DNA from: Hydractinia symbiolongicarpus
Taxonomy: Eukaryota; Cnidaria; Hydrozoa; Anthoathecata; Hydractiniidae
DNA length: 64,000 nt
NCBI RefSeq assembly: GCF_029227915.1
Contig: NC_079877.1
Location: forward strand, 7,690,001-7,754,000
Direction of reading: 5' to 3'
A model generated the notes under the pieces. It did not search any database. It saw nothing but the letters and a program-made list of their open reading frames with translations, and had not been told where the DNA came from. Numbering within the stretch: the stretch's first letter is position 1; every line of letters begins with the position of its first letter. This document shows positions 62,036-64,000 of this stretch, piece by piece. The translations under genes were made by a program, and so were the position numbers.

Positions 62036-64000
62036 AAATTTTTTGGATATTACTAGGTTGCATCGTTCTAACAGTGAAACGATTGACTGTGGGACTTAAT
62101 TGAACTAACTTTGGACTTTGACCCCATAAGTGTGATAAATGAGACAATTGGACTCCAAGGAAGAACATTCTTCTTAATTTGACATGATTGCCGGAACTCA
62201 GCAATTACACTGGACCCAGTGGTAGCGATTCATTAAAAAATTTAAATAAAAAAGTCATGTTTACTGTGGGACCAATCCTAGCCGTTAGCGCGCGCTGAAG
62301 ATTTTGAGACAGTTTCAAAAACTCCATTTCATTGACTTTCAAACGGTGTCAATCCGTTTGAGTTACAACGGTTGCGTCACACATTAGTACCAACATGTAT
62401 TTAGTGATATTTTTCCGATATTACTAAGTTGTATCGCTTTCAACAGTGAAACGATTGACTGTGGGACTTAATTGAACTGATTTTGGACTTTGACCTTATA
62501 AATGTTATAAGTGAGACAATTGGACTCCAAGAAATAACATTCTTCTTAATTTGACATGATTGCTGGAACTCAGCGATTACACTAGGCGCTGTGGTAGCGC
62601 TTTATTTAAAAATTAAGATAAATAAGTCTTTTTTTACTGTGGGACCAATCCTAGCCGTTATCGCGCGCTGAAGAAATAGAGACAGTTTCAAAAACCACAT
62701 TTCATTGACTTTCTAACGGTGTCAATCCGTTTGAGTTACAACAGTTGTGTCACATAATCGCACCAAAATGTATTTAGTGATTTTCTTCGGATATTCCTAA
62801 GTTGTATCGCTTTTAACAGTGAAACGATTAACTGTGGGAATTATTTGAACTGATTCAGGACTGTGACCTTATAAATGTGATAAATGAGGGAAAAGGTCTC
62901 CAAGGAATAACATTCTTCTTAATTCAACATGATTGCTGGAATTCAGCGATTACATTTGGCTCTGTGGTAACCTTTTTTTAAAAATTTAGATAAATAAGTC
63001 ATTTTTTAATGTGGGACCAATCCTAGCCGTTAGTTCGCGCTGAAGAAATAGAGACAGTTTCAAAAACTCCATTTCATTGACTTTCTAACGGTGTCAATGC
63101 GTTTGATTTACAACGGTTGCGTCACATAATCGTACCAACATGTATTTAGTGATTTTCTTCCGATATTACTAAGTTGTATCGCTTTCAACAGTGAACGATT
63201 GACCGTGGGAATTAATTCAACTGATTTTGGACTGTGACCTTATAAATGTGATTAATGCCCCAATTGGTCTCCAAGGAATAACATTCTTCTTAATTTGATA
63301 TGATTGCTGGAATTCAGCGGTTACATTAGTCTCTGCGGTAGCGCTTTATTTAAAAATTTAGATAAATAAGATTTTCCCAGTGTGGGACCAATCCTGGCCG
63401 TTAGCACGTGCTGAGGAAATAAAAACATTCTCAAAAACTACATTTCATTGATTTCTTGGCGGTATAATTCCGTTTGAGTTACAACGGTTGCGTCACATAT
63501 TCGTACCAACATGTATTTAGCGAAAATATTCGGATATTACTAGGTTGCATCGCTTTTAACTGTGAAACGTTTGACTGTGCGACTTAATTAAACTGCTTTT
63601 GGACTTTGACCTTATAAATGTTATAAGTGAGACAATTGGACTCCAAGAAATAACATTCTTCTTAATTTGACATGATTGCTCGAACTCAGCGATTACACTG
63701 GACCCAGTGGTAGCGATTCATTTAAAAATTTAGATAAATAAGTCATTTTTTACTGTGGGACCAATCCTAGCCGTTATCGCGCGCTGAAGAAATAGAGACA
63801 GTTTCTAAAACTAAATTTCATTGATTTTCTAACGGAGTCAATCCGTTTGAGTTACAACGGTTGCGTCACATATTCGTACCAACATGTATTTAGTGATTTT
63901 TTTCCGATATTACTAAGTTGTATTGCTTTCAACAGTGAAACGATTGACTGTGGGAATTATTTGAACTGATTCAAGTCTGTGACCTTGTAAATGTGATGAA
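62036..64000 (+). repeat. Irregular monomers at the window end, array continues
   Basis: Units 62015, 62386 (landmark AGTACC), 62759 (gamma, CGCACC, resembling 22785), 63131 (copy of 61643 at 1488 bp, CAATGCGTTTGATTTAC), 63502 (beta, copy of 60188) and a partial unit from 63875. The sequence ends inside a monomer, so the array extends beyond the window. Confidence 0.8.

Larger units (their letters stand above)
406..63130 (+). repeat. Gamma monomer subfamily (CCAAAATGTATTTAGTGA...TTCGG)
   Basis: Gamma monomers read CGTACCAAAATG instead of CGTACCAACATG, usually with TTCGGATATT, GGGAATTATTTGAACTG and ATTCAGGACTGTGACC. Landmarks include 406, 1523, 3757, 4500, 6362, 7105, 11203, 13812, 17904, 19393, 22785, 25387, 27246, 44762, 46625, 49236, 52588, 52937, 54765, 55114 and 62759. 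Several end with the 3' type GGCTCTGTGGTAGCCTTTTT and GTTAGTTCGCGCTGAAG. Confidence 0.8.
3012..63874 (+). repeat. Beta monomer subfamily (TTTAGCGAAAGTATTCGG), dispersed
   Basis: Beta monomers carry GCGAAAG after ATGTATTTA, then AGGTTGCAT, TTTTAACTGTGAAACG and TTTGACTGTGCGACTT, where other types have GTGATTTT, AAGTTGTAT and ATTGACTGTGGGACTT. Landmarks: 3012, 4870, 7475, 10458, 13067, 14555, 16042, 17531, 19020, 19765, 20882, 21999, 22392, 23900, 24271, 24643, 25014, 26502, 26873, 30972, 32836, 35072, 44389, 46252, 50726, 53275, 55452, 56907, 58362, 59071, 60188, 60898 and 63502. Units at 56570, 58025, 58734, 60561 and 62015 are beta-like only at their 5' end. A gap with no full beta unit runs from about 35.4 to 44.4 kb. 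Confidence 0.85.
1..64000 (+). repeat. Satellite DNA array, ~372-bp monomer, about 172 head-to-tail copies
   Basis: Every stretch of the window aligns to one ~372-bp unit in one orientation. First base of the landmark CGTACC (or variant) by reading: 34, 406, 777, 1150, 1523, 1895, 2267, 2640, 3012, 3384, 3757, 4128, 4500, 4870, 5243, 5616, 5989, 6362, 6733, 7105, 7475, 7848, 8221, 8594, 8967, 9340, 9713, 10086, 10458, 10830, 11203, 11576, 11949, 12322, 12695, 13067, 13439, 13812, 14184, 14555, 14927, 15298, 15670, 16042, 16414, 16787, 17159, 17531, 17904, 18276, 18648, 19020, 19393, 19765, 20137, 20510, 20882, 21255, 21627, 21999, 22392, 22785, 23157, 23528, 23900, 24271, 24643, 25014, 25387, 25759, 26130, 26502, 26873, 27246, 27618, 27989, 28362, 28735, 29108, 29481, 29854, 30227, 30599, 30972, 31344, 31717, 32090, 32463, 32836, 33209, 33582, 33954, 34327, 34699, 35072, 35445, 35817, 36189, 36562, 36934, 37307, 37680, 38053, 38426, 38798, 39171, 39544, 39917, 40290, 40663, 41036, 41408, 41781, 42154, 42527, 42900, 43272, 43645, 44017, 44389, 44762, 45134, 45508, 45880, 46252, 46625, 46997, 47371, 47744, 48117, 48490, 48863, 49236, 49608, 49981, 50354, 50726, 51099, 51471, 51843, 52215, 52588, 52937, 53275, 53648, 54020, 54392, 54765, 55114, 55452, 55824, 56197, 56570, 56907, 57279, 57652, 58025, 58362, 58734, 59071, 59444, 59816, 60188, 60561, 60898, 61271, 61643, 62015, 62386, 62759, 63131, 63502, 63875. 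No insertion, inversion or unique sequence interrupts the series. The family is not one I recognise. Confidence 0.97.

Noticed and set aside
1-64000. CRISPR array or other prokaryotic repeat system
   Set aside because: The units are 372 bp with no short repeat/unique spacer alternation, and no cas-like gene is present.
1-64000. Transposon, LTR or viral remnant as the source of the repeat
   Set aside because: No terminal inverted repeats, LTR pair, poly-A tail, target-site duplication, or transposase or reverse transcriptase motif could be seen in the monomer.
1-64000. tRNA, rRNA or other structured RNA genes
   Set aside because: No cloverleaf, A/B box pair or rRNA-like conserved stretch was recognised on either strand.

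Overview
The whole 64 kb window is one uninterrupted, head-to-tail tandem array of an AT-rich eukaryotic satellite DNA. I find no credible protein gene, RNA gene, transposon or CRISPR array on either strand. The repeat unit is about 372 bp. A landmark shared by all units (CGTACC or a close variant, inside a conserved block reading TTGCGTCACATATTCGTACC) occurs 173 times on the + strand. Successive landmarks are usually 372 or 373 bp apart (mean 371.2 bp over 172 intervals), never inverted and never interrupted. The array runs off both ends of the window.

The monomer at 34-405 has 37% G+C and 13 CpG dinucleotides against about 12.8 expected, so there is no CpG depletion. With the repeat type, this suggests an animal without heavy germline CpG methylation, for example many insects. 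That is inference: I do not recognise the family or species from memory. A centromeric or pericentromeric location is plausible but unproven.

Monomers fall into recurring variants that differ in the 5' part (called here alpha, beta, gamma, delta, epsilon) and, partly independently, in the 3' part. They form higher-order repeats (HORs) of 1 to 7 monomers, most present as two adjacent copies that look about 99% or more identical. Left to right: an irregular start with sequence reused further on (1-3639); a doubled 7-mer of 2605 bp (3640-8849); a five-monomer block seen three times (about 2.27, 9.74 and 12.35 kb); a 10-monomer block at about 15.88-19.60 kb followed by a shortened relative (to about 22.9 kb), containing a doubled 393-bp monomer with a slippage-like insertion; a 743-bp dimer and a doubled 5-mer of 1859 bp (23.7-28.15 kb); an alpha-rich domain (about 28.7-43.6 kb) with single-monomer, dimer, trimer and 5-mer duplications; a doubled 5-mer of 1863 bp with four visible substitutions (43.54-47.26 kb); a mixed zone (47.3-51.4 kb); then doubled 6-mer (2177 bp), 4-mer (1455 bp) and 5-mer (1827 bp) HORs (51.4-62.0 kb) that carry and spread monomers with a 34-bp deletion.

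Nothing here encodes a pathway. The interest lies in array evolution: repeated local amplification by unequal exchange, gain and loss of whole monomers, chimeric monomers, and two small deletions and one insertion that can be followed as they were copied.
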